64,000 nucleotides of DNA from Mycolicibacterium monacense (GTDB lineage: Bacteria; Actinomycetota; Actinomycetes; Mycobacteriales; Mycobacteriaceae): assembly GCF_010731575.1 (NCBI RefSeq), contig NZ_AP022617.1, forward strand, positions 186,001 to 250,000, given 5' to 3'. Positions 46,441 to 55,205 of the stretch are shown here, piece by piece. How positions within the stretch are numbered: the stretch's first letter is position 1; every line of letters begins with the position of its first letter. Below the pieces are notes generated by a model that saw only the letters and a program-made list of their open reading frames with translations, was not told the origin of the DNA and ran no database searches. Both the position numbers and the translations under genes were made by a program.

Positions 46441-47793
46441 ATGGCTGCGCTGTCCGCCGTGGTCTTCGCGCTGAGCTGGTGGCTGGGGCTGTACCTGCTC
46501 GCGCGCAACCCGCGTAAGCCGGTCCTGCTGTCGGCCGCGGTCGGGCTGACCGGGTTCGCCGTCGTGGTGGCCCTCGATGCCGTGCGCGTGGCCAGCGGCG
46601 CCGACGTGCTCGGCCGGGTCGAGATCTACCTCGTCGTCGTACCGGGCGTCGCGTGGTTCGCGGTGCTGCTCGAACTGTCGCGGCCGCCGGACACCGCCCG
46701 CGGCCGGACCGGTGAGCTGATCGCCGTGCTGTGCGTGGCGGCAGCGGCGTTGGCCGGCGCCGCGATGGCCGGCAGCGTCGAGGGTCCGCTGCGGCCCGGG
46801 CACTGGGTGATGTTCGCCGCGGTCTCGGTCTCCGCGCTCGCCGCGATGGTGCTCGCGGTGCGCCGCGGTGTGAAACCCGTTCCGGTGGTGGGTTTCCTCG
46901 TCATCGCGACCCTGTTCTTCGCGCTGGGCAACGCGATCCTGGTGATACCGCTCGGCCTGGTGCCGAGCTGGCTGGCGTTGGCGTCAACGGGTTTCGACGT
47001 GGCCCTGCTCGGTGTCGCCGTGGCGATCTGGGATGCGTTCGACGAGGGGCAGGCGCTGCGGGCCGACATGCGACGGTCCTTCGTCGCCACCACGGCGGTG
47101 GCGCTGCTGTTCGGCGGTCAGGTGCTCGTCGGGATGGTGCTCGCGGGTCCGGGCACCGCGCTGGTGGTGCTGCTGTTCACCAGCCTCGCGCTGGCGATCG
47201 CGGTCAACGTGCTCGCCGATCCGCTGGCCGGGGTGCTGGACCGGCTGGCGTTCTCCCATTCCCCGGACCTGCGCGCCGACCGGGCGGTGCTTCGCCGCAC
47301 CGAGGCTGCGCTGCCGCGGCGTGCGGCCAACCCGCTCGACGACGTCGACGACGAGACCTTCGCCCGGCTGACCCGCCGCGCGCTCGGGCACTACGGCGAC
47401 CTCGCCAAGCTGATGGCCAACCCGTTGACGGCGCTGCCCGTCATCGACGAGCGGCTCGCCGCACGGGGTGCGCCCGATCAGCCGCTGGAGCGGGCCAACG
47501 AACTGCGCGCACTGCTCGCCGAGCGGATCGCCCGGCTCAAACCGCGCGACGGCGAGGACTTCGGCACCACCGAACAGTGGCGGCACTACAACTCGCTGTA
47601 CTTCCCCTACGTGGCCGGGGTGCGGGCCTACGCCCAGAACGCCACGCCCGCGGGACTCGACCCCGTCGCCCGGCGGGCCTGGCAGTGGTTCGTCACCGAG
47701 GTGCCGCAGCGGTCCCTGCACAACTGGCAGACCGCCGCGGCCAAGGTGATCGCCGCCGATCTGCGCAGCGATCTGGTCAGCGCCCGCGGCTGA
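46441..47793 (+). CDS. Multi-pass membrane protein, function unknown
   Basis: Protein of 450 residues. The first 270 residues contain about eight hydrophobic helices, reminiscent of 7-8TM sensor regions. The last 170 are soluble (LADPLAGVLDRLAFSHSPDLRADR, GHYGDLAKLMANPLTALPVI, HYNSLYFPYVAGVRAYAQN) and carry no domain I know. I see no kinase or nucleotide motifs. It stands in place of the PE/PE_PGRS genes that follow Rv1086 in M. tuberculosis. Confidence 0.6.
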   Translation: MAALSAVVFALSWWLGLYLLARNPRKPVLLSAAVGLTGFAVVVALDAVRVASGADVLGRVEIYLVVVPGVAWFAVLLELSRPPDTARGRTGELIAVLCVAAAALAGAAMAGSVEGPLRPGHWVMFAAVSVSALAAMVLAVRRGVKPVPVVGFLVIATLFFALGNAILVIPLGLVPSWLALASTGFDVALLGVAVAIWDAFDEGQALRADMRRSFVATTAVALLFGGQVLVGMVLAGPGTALVVLLFTSLALAIAVNVLADPLAGVLDRLAFSHSPDLRADRAVLRRTEAALPRRAANPLDDVDDETFARLTRRALGHYGDLAKLMANPLTALPVIDERLAARGAPDQPLERANELRALLAERIARLKPRDGEDFGTTEQWRHYNSLYFPYVAGVRAYAQNATPAGLDPVARRAWQWFVTEVPQRSLHNWQTAAAKVIAADLRSDLVSARG

Positions 47794-47909
47794 CAAGAAC
47801 CCGCTGACCTGCGGTTGGCAGTAGTCGGCAGCGTTCGGTGTCGATCTGGCAGTGCGCTTCTCGCAGCATCGGTGGTGTCCGAGGAAGCCTCAACGCCGAG
47901 GAGCCAGCA

Positions 47910-48329
47910 ATGACCGCCGTCCACAACTCCGTCCTCACCCGCCCGCTGTCCGACTCCACCGATTCGCTGCTGCGTTTCGCGCTGCGCGCCGACGCGACCC
48001 TGTGCGCGGCGCTCGGCCTGTTCGTCGCGATGGCCGCCGATCCGCTGTCGCGGCTCTCAGGGTTGTCGGCCACCGCCGAATGGATCGGCGGCGCACTGCT
48101 CGTCGGCTACGGCGCCCTGCTCTACGTGCTGGCCGCCGTACCCGACGTGCGCCGCGTGGGGGTCGGTGCGCTGGCCGGCAACGTCGGTTTCGCGATCGCC
48201 GTCGCGGCCGTGCTCATCGGCGGGTGGTTGCCGCTGACCCCGGCGGGGGTGGCCATGACCGCCACGTTCGCCGCGCTGACGTTGGCCCTCGCCTACCTGC
48301 AGTACCTCGGAGTGCGCCGTCTGGTGTGA
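47910..48329 (+). CDS. Four-helix membrane protein, tandem paralogue A
   Basis: A 139-residue protein with four hydrophobic helices and short tails. It starts LLRFALRADATLCAALGLF and ends LQYLGVRRLV. The next gene has the same pattern (LLRLAMRADAVLTGLVG, and LQYVGWRRL at the end), so the two are duplicates that have diverged. Function unknown. Confidence 0.65.
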   Translation: MTAVHNSVLTRPLSDSTDSLLRFALRADATLCAALGLFVAMAADPLSRLSGLSATAEWIGGALLVGYGALLYVLAAVPDVRRVGVGALAGNVGFAIAVAAVLIGGWLPLTPAGVAMTATFAALTLALAYLQYLGVRRLV

Positions 48330-48385
48330 CGCCCGCACCCGGCCCCCCTGATCTCACGAATGAACCCACCACCGAAGGAGAAGAA

Positions 48386-48781
48386 ATGACCGTCACCGCC
48401 CCCACCCAGACCCGGGACCGCCTGCTGCGACTGGCCATGCGTGCCGACGCCGTGCTGACCGGTCTCGTCGGTGTCGCCGCGGTCCCGCTGGCCGACACCG
48501 CGGCCGAATGGTCCGGCACCACAACGACCATCGAGTACTCGCTCGCCGCGTTCTTCATCGTCTACGGCCTCGTGGTGTTCGGGCTCTCCACGCTGCCGTC
48601 GCTGCACCGCGCGGGTCTGGCGGTGATCGCGGCCAACTTGGCCTACACCGTCGCCGCGGTGGTCGTGGTCGTCAGCGACGTGTGGTCGATGACGACCGTC
48701 GGCGTGGTGCTGACGCTGGCCACCGGGGTCTACACCGCGGTGTTCGCCGAGCTGCAGTACGTGGGCTGGCGCCGCCTCTGA
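48386..48781 (+). CDS. Four-helix membrane protein, tandem paralogue B
   Basis: A 131-residue partner of the previous gene, starting at ATG 48386 after an AAGGAGAAG site, 56 nt downstream. Four helices in the same order and the same terminal motifs. They may form a heterodimer or be regulated together. A long hairpin ends the pair. Confidence 0.65.
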   Translation: MTVTAPTQTRDRLLRLAMRADAVLTGLVGVAAVPLADTAAEWSGTTTTIEYSLAAFFIVYGLVVFGLSTLPSLHRAGLAVIAANLAYTVAAVVVVVSDVWSMTTVGVVLTLATGVYTAVFAELQYVGWRRL

Positions 48782-48786
48782 CTTGC

Positions 48787-48844
48787 CGAGCAGACACAAA
48801 TGTCCCCGACACGCCGAGCTGTCGGGGACATTTGCGTCTGCTCG
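48787..48844. terminator. Long hairpin between membrane protein and coaA
   Basis: 24-nt arms, positions 48787-48810 and 48821-48844, pair except for one A-C mismatch, with a 10-nt loop. The arms contain ATGTCCCCGAC and GTCGGGGACAT. It lies between two convergent genes and should end both transcripts. It is unrelated in sequence to the GATTTCGGCGTG family. Confidence 0.75.
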
Positions 48845-48858
48845 CGGGGGGCGGTGAG

Positions 48859-49797
48859 TCAGAGCTTGCGCAGGCGCAACCGGTTGATCGCGTGGTCGGC
48901 GTCCTTGCGCAGCACCAGCGTCGCCCGCGGCCGGGTCGGCAGGATGTTCTCGATCAGGTTCGGCCGGTTGATCGAATGCCAGATGTCGCGGGCAGCGAAG
49001 ACGGCCTGTTCGTCGGTCAGCGTCGCGTAGTGATGGAAGTGCGACGCCGGATCGGCGAACGCCGTCGACCGCATCGTCAGGAACCGCGAGATGTACCAGC
49101 CCTCGATGTCCTCGAGGCGCGCGTCGACGTAGACCGAGAAGTCGAACAGGTCCGAGACCATCAGCGCCGGGCCGGTCTGCAGCACGTTGAGACCCTCGAG
49201 GATCAGGATGTCGGGATGACGGATCACCTGCTTCTCGCCGGGCACGATGTCGTAGAGCAGGTGTGAATACACCGGCGCGCAGGCGTAATCGGCGCCGGAC
49301 TTCACCGCGGTGACGAAGCGCATCAACGCCCTGCGGTCATAGCTCTCCGGAAAACCCTTGCGGTGCATGATGTTCCGGCGGCCCAACTCCGCATTCGGGT
49401 AGAGGAACCCGTCGGTGGTGACCAGGTCGACGCGGGCGTGGTTACCCCACCGCGCCAACAGCGCCTGCAGCACACGAGCGGTGGTGGACTTGCCGACGGC
49501 CACACTGCCCGCGACGCCGATGATGAACGGGACCGGCCGGTCGGGGTTCTGCTGCGGTTCGCCGAGGAACTCCGACGTCGCGGCGAACAACCGTTGCCGG
49601 GCGGCCACCTGCAGGTGGATCAGCCGGGCCAGCGGGAGGTAGACCTCCTCGACCTCGAGGAGGTCGAGTTTCTCGCCGAGACCGCGGAGCTTCTTGAGCT
49701 CGTCCTCGGTCAGTTTCAGCGGCGTAGACATCCGGAGCGCACGCCACTGGGTGCGGTCGAACTCCACGTAGGGGCTCGGTTCGCTCAGCCGCGCCAT
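48859..49797 (-). CDS. coaA: Pantothenate kinase CoaA
   Basis: Type I pantothenate kinase of 312 residues, the length of Rv1092c, catalysing the first step of CoA synthesis. P-loop [17 protein letters not shown] at residues 95-110, [15 protein letters not shown], and the C-terminal [15 protein letters not shown]. Essential in M. tuberculosis. It reads towards the convergent membrane-protein pair. Confidence 0.96.
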   Translation of the reverse strand: MARLSEPSPYVEFDRTQWRALRMSTPLKLTEDELKKLRGLGEKLDLLEVEEVYLPLARLIHLQVAARQRLFAATSEFLGEPQQNPDRPVPFIIGVAGSVAVGKSTTARVLQALLARWGNHARVDLVTTDGFLYPNAELGRRNIMHRKGFPESYDRRALMRFVTAVKSGADYACAPVYSHLLYDIVPGEKQVIRHPDILILEGLNVLQTGPALMVSDLFDFSVYVDARLEDIEGWYISRFLTMRSTAFADPASHFHHYATLTDEQAVFAARDIWHSINRPNLIENILPTRPRATLVLRKDADHAINRLRLRKL

Positions 49798-49862
49798 GGG
49801 ATCAGTCTTGCAGTACGGGCTCCGGGGTGAACGCCTGGGGCGAGGAGATTAGCGTTGCGGGC

Positions 49863-51104
49863 ATGGAGCCCGACACCCTGATCCGCGAATATCTGCTCCT
49901 CGGTCTGCGCTTCGACCGCGTCGAGGACGGCTACGTCGACTCCTTCACCGGTGACCCCGCGCTGCGGGGCGCGGTGGCCGACGAGCCCGCACCCGACCCC
50001 GCCGATCTCGCCCGCCAGGCCGACCGGCTGCTGGCCGCGGTGCCCGACACCCCGCGTACCGGCGGATTCGACGAGGCGCGCGCCGACTACCTGGCCGCGC
50101 ACCTGCGGGCGCTGGCGCTGGCGGGCCGGAAGTTCGCCGGTGAGGACGTCGGGTTCGTCGACGAAGTCGAGGCGTACTTCGACGTGCGGATCACCAAGGG
50201 CGATCCGGAGGCCTATCGGCAGGCGCATGTCGCGCTGGACGAGGCGCTCGGCGGCAGTGGACCGCTGGCCGAGCGGATCCAGGCGCACCGCACCGCCGAC
50301 GAGATCCCGCCCGAGCGTCTCGAGGAGTGCATCCACGCGTTCTCCAGCGCGCTGCGCGACCGGGTGCGGGCGACGTATCCGCTGCCCGACACCGAGACCA
50401 TCACCTACGAGGTCGTCACCGACAAACCGTGGTCGGGGTTCAACTACTACCTGGGCAACTACCGGTCGACGGTCGCGGTGAACGCCGACCTCAAACAGCA
50501 GATGGCCAACCTGCCGCGACTGGTCGCCCACGAGTCGTATCCGGGTCACCACACCGAGCACTGCCGCAAGGAATTCGGGCTGGTCGACGGTAAGGGCCAG
50601 GCCGAGCAGACGATCTTCCTGGTCAACACGCCGCAGTGCCTGATGGCAGAGGGGCTGGCGGATCTGGCGCTGTACGCGGCGATGGGGGACAGGGCGAGCG
50701 AAGCGACGGGGGATGGGCACGGCTGGGGGAGCTGGGCCGCGGAGATCTACGCCGACCTCGGGCTGCGGTTCGACGGGGCGCGCGCCGAGGCGGTGTCGGC
50801 GGCGACGACGGCGCTGGCCGACGTGCGTCAGGACGCGGCGATCATGCTGCACGACGAACACCGCCCGGTCGACGACGTCGTGGCGTTCCTCAAGCGGTGG
50901 CTGCTGGTCGACGACGACCGGGCGCGGCAGATGCTGCGGTTCCTGTCGTCGCCGCTGTGGCGGGCGTACACCAGCACCTACGTCGAGGGGTACCGCCTGC
51001 TGCGGGGATGGCTCGACGCGCGGCCCGCCGGGGTCGGGCTGACCGAGCGGTTCGGCCGGCTGCTCGACGAGCCGTTGATCCCGTCGGCGTTGCGCGTGGC
51101 CTGA
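49863..51104 (+). CDS. DUF885-type putative metallopeptidase
   Basis: Protein of 413 residues. The family metal motif is [17 protein letters not shown] (HExxxGHH plus a later His), near residue 220, and the downstream [16 protein letters not shown] supplies the distal Glu. Members are thought to be zinc peptidases. No signal peptide, so it is cytoplasmic. Start ATG 49863 is taken; the frame open from 49827 is weak. Residues about 276-289 ([13 protein letters not shown]) look like an inserted Gly/Asp-rich strip. It is not at this position in M. tuberculosis. Confidence 0.72.
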   Translation: MEPDTLIREYLLLGLRFDRVEDGYVDSFTGDPALRGAVADEPAPDPADLARQADRLLAAVPDTPRTGGFDEARADYLAAHLRALALAGRKFAGEDVGFVDEVEAYFDVRITKGDPEAYRQAHVALDEALGGSGPLAERIQAHRTADEIPPERLEECIHAFSSALRDRVRATYPLPDTETITYEVVTDKPWSGFNYYLGNYRSTVAVNADLKQQMANLPRLVAHESYPGHHTEHCRKEFGLVDGKGQAEQTIFLVNTPQCLMAEGLADLALYAAMGDRASEATGDGHGWGSWAAEIYADLGLRFDGARAEAVSAATTALADVRQDAAIMLHDEHRPVDDVVAFLKRWLLVDDDRARQMLRFLSSPLWRAYTSTYVEGYRLLRGWLDARPAGVGLTERFGRLLDEPLIPSALRVA

Positions 51105-51108
51105 CTTT

Positions 51109-51171
51109 CGCCGAGTGTGCGATTTCATCCGCGACACGCGGGGTGGGGCGTATCAGTTCGCACACTCGGCG
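51109..51171. terminator. Long palindrome between the DUF885 gene and glyA
   Basis: Arms CGCCGAGTGTGCGA and TCGCACACTCGGCG (14 nt, perfect) enclose a second hairpin CCGCG-aca-CGCGG. It starts 4 nt after the DUF885 stop and 53 nt before glyA. Likely terminator, or a repeat element. Confidence 0.65.
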
Positions 51172-51223
51172 CAGATGGCGGGCGATTTCTGCCCCGGCGC
51201 CCTGCGCGATTACGCTCGACAGC

Positions 51224-52702
51224 ATGACTGCAGACTCCGTGACCTCGTCGGCGGCCGCTCCGGGCGCCGAGTACGCCGCCACCGCGAGCACGGCCTACCA
51301 GGCCGCGCTCCAGGTCATCGAGTCCGTCGAACCCCGGATCGCGGCGGCCACCCGCAAAGAGCTGGCCGATCAACGGGATTCACTCAAGCTGATCGCCAGC
51401 GAGAACTACGCCTCCCCGGCCGTGCTGCTGACCATGGGCACCTGGCTGAGTGACAAATACGCCGAGGGCACCATCGGCCACCGGTTCTACGCGGGCTGCC
51501 AGAACGTCGACGTCGTCGAGAGCGTCGCCGCCGAACACGCCCGCGAACTGTTCGGCGCGCCCTACGCCTACGCCCAGCCGCACTCCGGCATCGACGCCAA
51601 CCTGGTCGCCTTCTGGGCCATCCTGGCCACCCGCGTCGAGGCGCCCGGACTGGCCGAACTCGGCGCCAAACACGTCAACGACCTGTCCGAGGCGGACTGG
51701 GAGAGCCTGCGCAACAAGCTCGGCAACCAGCGGCTGCTCGGCATGTCGCTCGACGCCGGCGGGCACCTCACCCACGGCTTCCGCCCCAACATCAGCGGCA
51801 AGATGTTCCACCAGCGCAGCTACGGCACCGATCCGGAGACCGGGCTGCTCGACTACGACAAGCTCGCAGCCGCCGCCCGCGAGTTCAAACCGCTGATCCT
51901 CGTCGGCGGCTACTCCGCCTACCCGCGCCGGGTGAACTTCGCCAAGCTCCGCGAGATCGCCGACGAGGTCGGCGCCACCCTGATGGTCGACATGGCCCAC
52001 TTCGCCGGTCTGGTCGCCGGCAAGGTCTTCACCGGTGACGAGGATCCGGTGCCGCACGCCCACGTCGTCACCACCACCACGCACAAATCGCTGCGCGGCC
52101 CGCGCGGCGGTCTGGTGCTGGCCCAACCCGAGTACTCCGACGCCGTCGACAAGGGCTGCCCGATGGTGCTCGGCGGTCCGCTCTCGCACGTCATGGCCGC
52201 CAAGGCGGTCGCGCTCGCCGAGGCGCGTCAGCCGTCGTTCCAGGCCTACGCCCAGCGCGTCGCCGACAACGCCAAATCGCTCGCCGAGGGTTTCCTCAAG
52301 CGGGGCGCCCGGCTGGTCACCGGCGGCACCGACAACCACATCGTGCTGCTCGACGTGACGAGCTTCGGTCTGACCGGCCGGCAGGCCGAGTCGGCGCTGC
52401 TCGACGCCGGCGTCGTGACCAACCGCAACTCGATCCCGGCCGACCCCAACGGCGCCTGGTACACCAGCGGCATCCGATTCGGCACCCCGGCACTGACCAC
52501 CCGCGGCTTCGGCGCCGCGGAGTTCGACCGGGTCGCCGAACTGGTCGTCGACGTGCTGAACAACACCCAGCCCAATTCGACCGGACCCACTGGGTTCTCC
52601 AAGGCCAAGTACACGCTGGCCGACGGCACCGCCGAACGCGTCCACGCGGCGTCGGCGGAGATGCTCGACGCCAACCCGCTGTATCCGGGTCTCACGCTCT
52701 GA
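51224..52702 (+). CDS. glyA: Serine hydroxymethyltransferase, long form
   Basis: PLP enzyme of 492 residues that moves a one-carbon unit between serine and tetrahydrofolate. [39 protein letters not shown] and the cofactor lysine K287 in [14 protein letters not shown] are standard. It is about 65 residues longer than usual GlyA (about 425): an N-terminal extension of about 25-30, and an insert of about 35 at residues 134-170 ([20 protein letters not shown]) between the conserved [10 protein letters not shown] and [13 protein letters not shown]. It takes the place of Rv1093, upstream of desA2. Confidence 0.9.
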   Translation: MTADSVTSSAAAPGAEYAATASTAYQAALQVIESVEPRIAAATRKELADQRDSLKLIASENYASPAVLLTMGTWLSDKYAEGTIGHRFYAGCQNVDVVESVAAEHARELFGAPYAYAQPHSGIDANLVAFWAILATRVEAPGLAELGAKHVNDLSEADWESLRNKLGNQRLLGMSLDAGGHLTHGFRPNISGKMFHQRSYGTDPETGLLDYDKLAAAAREFKPLILVGGYSAYPRRVNFAKLREIADEVGATLMVDMAHFAGLVAGKVFTGDEDPVPHAHVVTTTTHKSLRGPRGGLVLAQPEYSDAVDKGCPMVLGGPLSHVMAAKAVALAEARQPSFQAYAQRVADNAKSLAEGFLKRGARLVTGGTDNHIVLLDVTSFGLTGRQAESALLDAGVVTNRNSIPADPNGAWYTSGIRFGTPALTTRGFGAAEFDRVAELVVDVLNNTQPNSTGPTGFSKAKYTLADGTAERVHAASAEMLDANPLYPGLTL

Positions 52703-52715
52703 CGCGACGCGCCGC

Positions 52716-52755
52716 GGGAATTTTACGATTCCCACAGGATTGGGTTACTGTAACC
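52716..52755 (+). promoter_or_regulatory. Two palindromes across the desA2 promoter
   Basis: GGGAAT-tttacg-ATTCCC (52716-52733) and GGTTAC-T-GTAACC (52743-52755) are both perfect. TACTGT (52746-52751), a -10 box, sits inside the second, 6 nt before ATG 52758, and a -35-like TTACGA falls in the first at the correct spacing of 17. A bound dimer would block the promoter. The TetR regulator MadR controls desA genes in mycobacteria, and one palindrome may be its operator. Confidence 0.6.
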
Positions 52756-52757
52756 GC

Positions 52758-53585
52758 ATGGCACAGAAACCTGTCCCTAACGCGCTGACCCTCGAGCTGG
52801 AGCCGGTCGTCAAGGACGAACTGCGTCGCCACCTCGACTCCGAGGACCTCTGGTTCGCGCACGACTACGTGCCGTTCGACCAGGGCGAGAACTTCGCGTT
52901 CCTCGGCGGTCGGGACTGGGACCCGTCGCAGGTGACGCTGCCCAAACACGTCACCGACGCGCTCGAGATCCTGTTGATCACCAAGGACAACCTCGCCGGC
53001 TACCACCGCGAACTCGTCGAGCACTTCATCCTCGAGGAGAAGTGGGGCCGTTGGATCGGCCGCTGGACCGCCGAGGAACATCTGCATGCCGTCGCGCTGC
53101 GCAACTACCTGGTCGTCACCCGCGAGGTGGACCCGGTCGCCAACGAGGACGTGCGCGTCGAGCACGTCATGAAGGGCTACCGCGCCGACCGCTTCAGCCA
53201 GATCGAGACGCTGGTGTTCATGGCGTTCTTCGAGCGGTCCCACGCCGTGTTCACCCGCAACCTCGAGGCGCAGATCGCCGAGCCGGTCCTCAAGGGACTG
53301 GTCGGCCGGGTCGCCGCCGACGAGGAGCGCCACGAGGTGTTCTTCGCCAACCTGGTCGCGCACTGCCTGCAGACCCACCGCGACGAGACCGTGGCGGCGA
53401 TCGCCGCGCGGGCCCGCGAACTCGGGGTGGTCGGCGGTGACATCGACGCCTACCAGGACAAGGTGGCCGCGATGGCCGAACACGGCATCTTCGACGAGGC
53501 CCAGTTGCGCAAGGTCATCTCCGACCGGATCAGCGCCTGGGAACTGTCCGGTGAACCGGTGTTGCAGGAGTTCACGAACGCTTAA
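52758..53585 (+). CDS. desA2: Acyl-ACP desaturase DesA2
   Basis: Di-iron protein of 275 residues, the same length as Rv1094. First metal motif WTAEEHLHAVALRNYL (EExxH) and second ADEERHEVFFANL. FILEEKWGRWIG precedes them. The family desaturates fatty acyl chains bound to ACP for mycolate synthesis; it is essential in mycobacteria. Start ATG 52758 is 6 nt after a -10 box, giving a leaderless mRNA. Confidence 0.94.
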   Translation: MAQKPVPNALTLELEPVVKDELRRHLDSEDLWFAHDYVPFDQGENFAFLGGRDWDPSQVTLPKHVTDALEILLITKDNLAGYHRELVEHFILEEKWGRWIGRWTAEEHLHAVALRNYLVVTREVDPVANEDVRVEHVMKGYRADRFSQIETLVFMAFFERSHAVFTRNLEAQIAEPVLKGLVGRVAADEERHEVFFANLVAHCLQTHRDETVAAIAARARELGVVGGDIDAYQDKVAAMAEHGIFDEAQLRKVISDRISAWELSGEPVLQEFTNA

Positions 53586-53654
53586 CCTGGCGCGCGCCAC
53601 ACACCGGCGCGCCTGCGCGGCGCAGTCCCTGCGACGGGAGTAGCGTCGGCTCCG

Positions 53655-53789
53655 ATGGCTAGCGAATTGCTCTGCTGTCCGGGCGGTACCCGATCGTTGC
53701 GATCACGAGAGGGCCGGCCCCGGCCCTGGTGCCGCAGTGTCCGCCGACAGGTTCGCGGGGGACCCGCGGATACCAGGAGCGCTACGTGA
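53655..53789 (+). CDS. phoAT: PhoAT, small antitoxin-like partner of PhoH2
   Basis: A 44-residue Arg-rich frame from ATG 53655: [16 protein letters not shown] and on, ending at TGA 53787-53789. The stop overlaps the phoH2 GTG as GTGA. In mycobacteria, phoAT is an often-unannotated gene upstream of phoH2, proposed to act with it as a toxin-antitoxin-like pair. The short size, overlap and ELLCCPGGT start fit it. TAGCGT (53641-53646) lies 8 nt before the ATG, so a leaderless start is possible. Confidence 0.7.
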   Translation: MASELLCCPGGTRSLRSREGRPRPWCRSVRRQVRGGPADTRSAT

Positions 53790-55099
53790 CCGATTCGCCT
53801 CTCCGGACCTACGTGCTCGACACCTCCGTATTGCTGTCCGATCCCTGGGCAACAACGCGGTTCGCCGAGCACGAGGTGGTCGTCCCGCTGGTGGTCATCA
53901 GTGAATTGGAAGCCAAACGGCACCACCACGAGTTGGGCTGGTTCGCCCGGCAGGCGTTGCGCCTGTTCGACGACCTCCGCCTCGAACACGGTCGCCTCGA
54001 TCAGCCGATACCCGTTGGCTCCGAAGGCGGGACGCTGCACGTCGAGCTGAACCACAGCGACCCGTCGGTGCTGCCCGCCGGCTTCCGGAACGACAGCAAT
54101 GACGCCCGGATCCTCACCGTCGCAGCGAATCTCGCCGCCGAGGGGAAATGCGTCACGCTGGTCAGCAAGGACATCCCGCTGCGCGTCAAGGCCGGTGCCG
54201 TCGGGCTGACCGCCGACGAGTACCACGCCCAGGACGTCGTGGTGTCCGGCTGGACCGGCATGGACGAGATCGACGTGACGACCGACGAGGTCGACGCGCT
54301 GTTCGCCGACGGTGAGATCGATCTGGCCGCGGCGCGGGATCTGCCGTGCCACACCGGCGTTCGGCTGTTGGGCGGTAGCTCGCACGCACTCGGGCGGGTC
54401 AACGCCGCCAAGCGCGTGCAGTTGGTGCGGGGTGATCGCGAAGTGTTCGGCCTCCGGGGAAGGTCCGCCGAACAACGCGTCGCCCTCGACCTGCTGCAGG
54501 ACGAATCGGTGGGCATCGTCTCACTCGGCGGTAAGGCGGGCACCGGTAAATCGGCGCTGGCGCTGTGCGCGGGCCTCGAGGCGGTGCTCGAGCGGCGCAC
54601 CCAGCGCAAGGTGGTGGTGTTCCGCCCGCTCTACGCCGTCGGCGGACAGGATCTGGGCTACCTGCCGGGCAGCGAGAGCGACAAGATGGGTCCGTGGGCG
54701 CAAGCCGTCTTCGACACCCTCGAAGGGCTGGCCAGCCCCGCGGTGCTCGAAGAGGTGCTCGCGCGCGGAATGCTCGAAGTGTTGCCGCTCACCCACATTC
54801 GCGGTCGCTCGCTGCACGATTCGTTCGTGATCGTCGACGAGGCGCAGTCGCTGGAGCGCAACGTCCTGTTGACGGTGCTGTCCCGCCTGGGCGCCGGTTC
54901 GCGGGTGGTGCTCACCCACGACGTCGCCCAGCGCGACAACCTGCGGGTCGGGCGTCACGACGGCGTGGCGGCGGTGATCGAGAAGCTCAAGGGCCACCCG
55001 CTGTTCGCCCACATCACCCTGCAGCGCAGCGAACGCTCGCCGATCGCCGCACTGGTCACCGAGATGCTCGAGGAGATCAGCCCCGGCGCGCTGCCGTGA
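53786..55099 (+). CDS. phoH2: PhoH2: PIN-domain RNase plus PhoH ATPase
   Basis: Protein of 437 residues, near Rv1095 (433). An N-terminal PIN ribonuclease domain begins [13 protein letters not shown] (D12), with further acidic residues in [12 protein letters not shown]. The PhoH ATPase follows: Walker A in [15 protein letters not shown] and Walker [13 protein letters not shown]. It unwinds and cuts RNA. Start GTG 53786 overlaps the phoAT stop, so synthesis is coupled. A 25-bp palindrome ends the transcript. Confidence 0.93.
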   Translation: MTDSPLRTYVLDTSVLLSDPWATTRFAEHEVVVPLVVISELEAKRHHHELGWFARQALRLFDDLRLEHGRLDQPIPVGSEGGTLHVELNHSDPSVLPAGFRNDSNDARILTVAANLAAEGKCVTLVSKDIPLRVKAGAVGLTADEYHAQDVVVSGWTGMDEIDVTTDEVDALFADGEIDLAAARDLPCHTGVRLLGGSSHALGRVNAAKRVQLVRGDREVFGLRGRSAEQRVALDLLQDESVGIVSLGGKAGTGKSALALCAGLEAVLERRTQRKVVVFRPLYAVGGQDLGYLPGSESDKMGPWAQAVFDTLEGLASPAVLEEVLARGMLEVLPLTHIRGRSLHDSFVIVDEAQSLERNVLLTVLSRLGAGSRVVLTHDVAQRDNLRVGRHDGVAAVIEKLKGHPLFAHITLQRSERSPIAALVTEMLEEISPGALP

Positions 55100-55103
55100 C
55101 GTG

Positions 55104-55156
55104 GTGATTTCGGCGTGGTTGGTCGCGCCCAGCGCGACCAACCACGCCGAAATCAC
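55104..55156. terminator. Long hairpin, GATTTCGGCGTG family, copy 2
   Basis: Perfect 25-nt arms (55104-55128 and 55132-55156) around CCA, 4 nt after the phoH2 stop. The outer sequence GTGATTTCGGCGTG and the inner GGTCGCGC are shared with copies at 44778 and 61478. It lies between tandem genes and is directly followed by the DosR-type box. Confidence 0.8.
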
Positions 55157-55170
55157 AGGACCTAAGGCCC
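55157..55170 (+). promoter_or_regulatory. DosR-type box before acg/usp/devR/devS operon
   Basis: AGGACCTAAGGCCC matches 11 of 14 positions of the DosR core GGGACTWWAGTCCC, 35 nt before the nitroreductase start. CATGCT (55194-55199) lies 6 nt before ATG 55206 as a weak -10. This is a typical DosR promoter layout. Confidence 0.65.
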
Positions 55171-55205
55171 TAGGCAGTTGCTTCGGTGTCGGCCATGCTG
55201 GAGTC

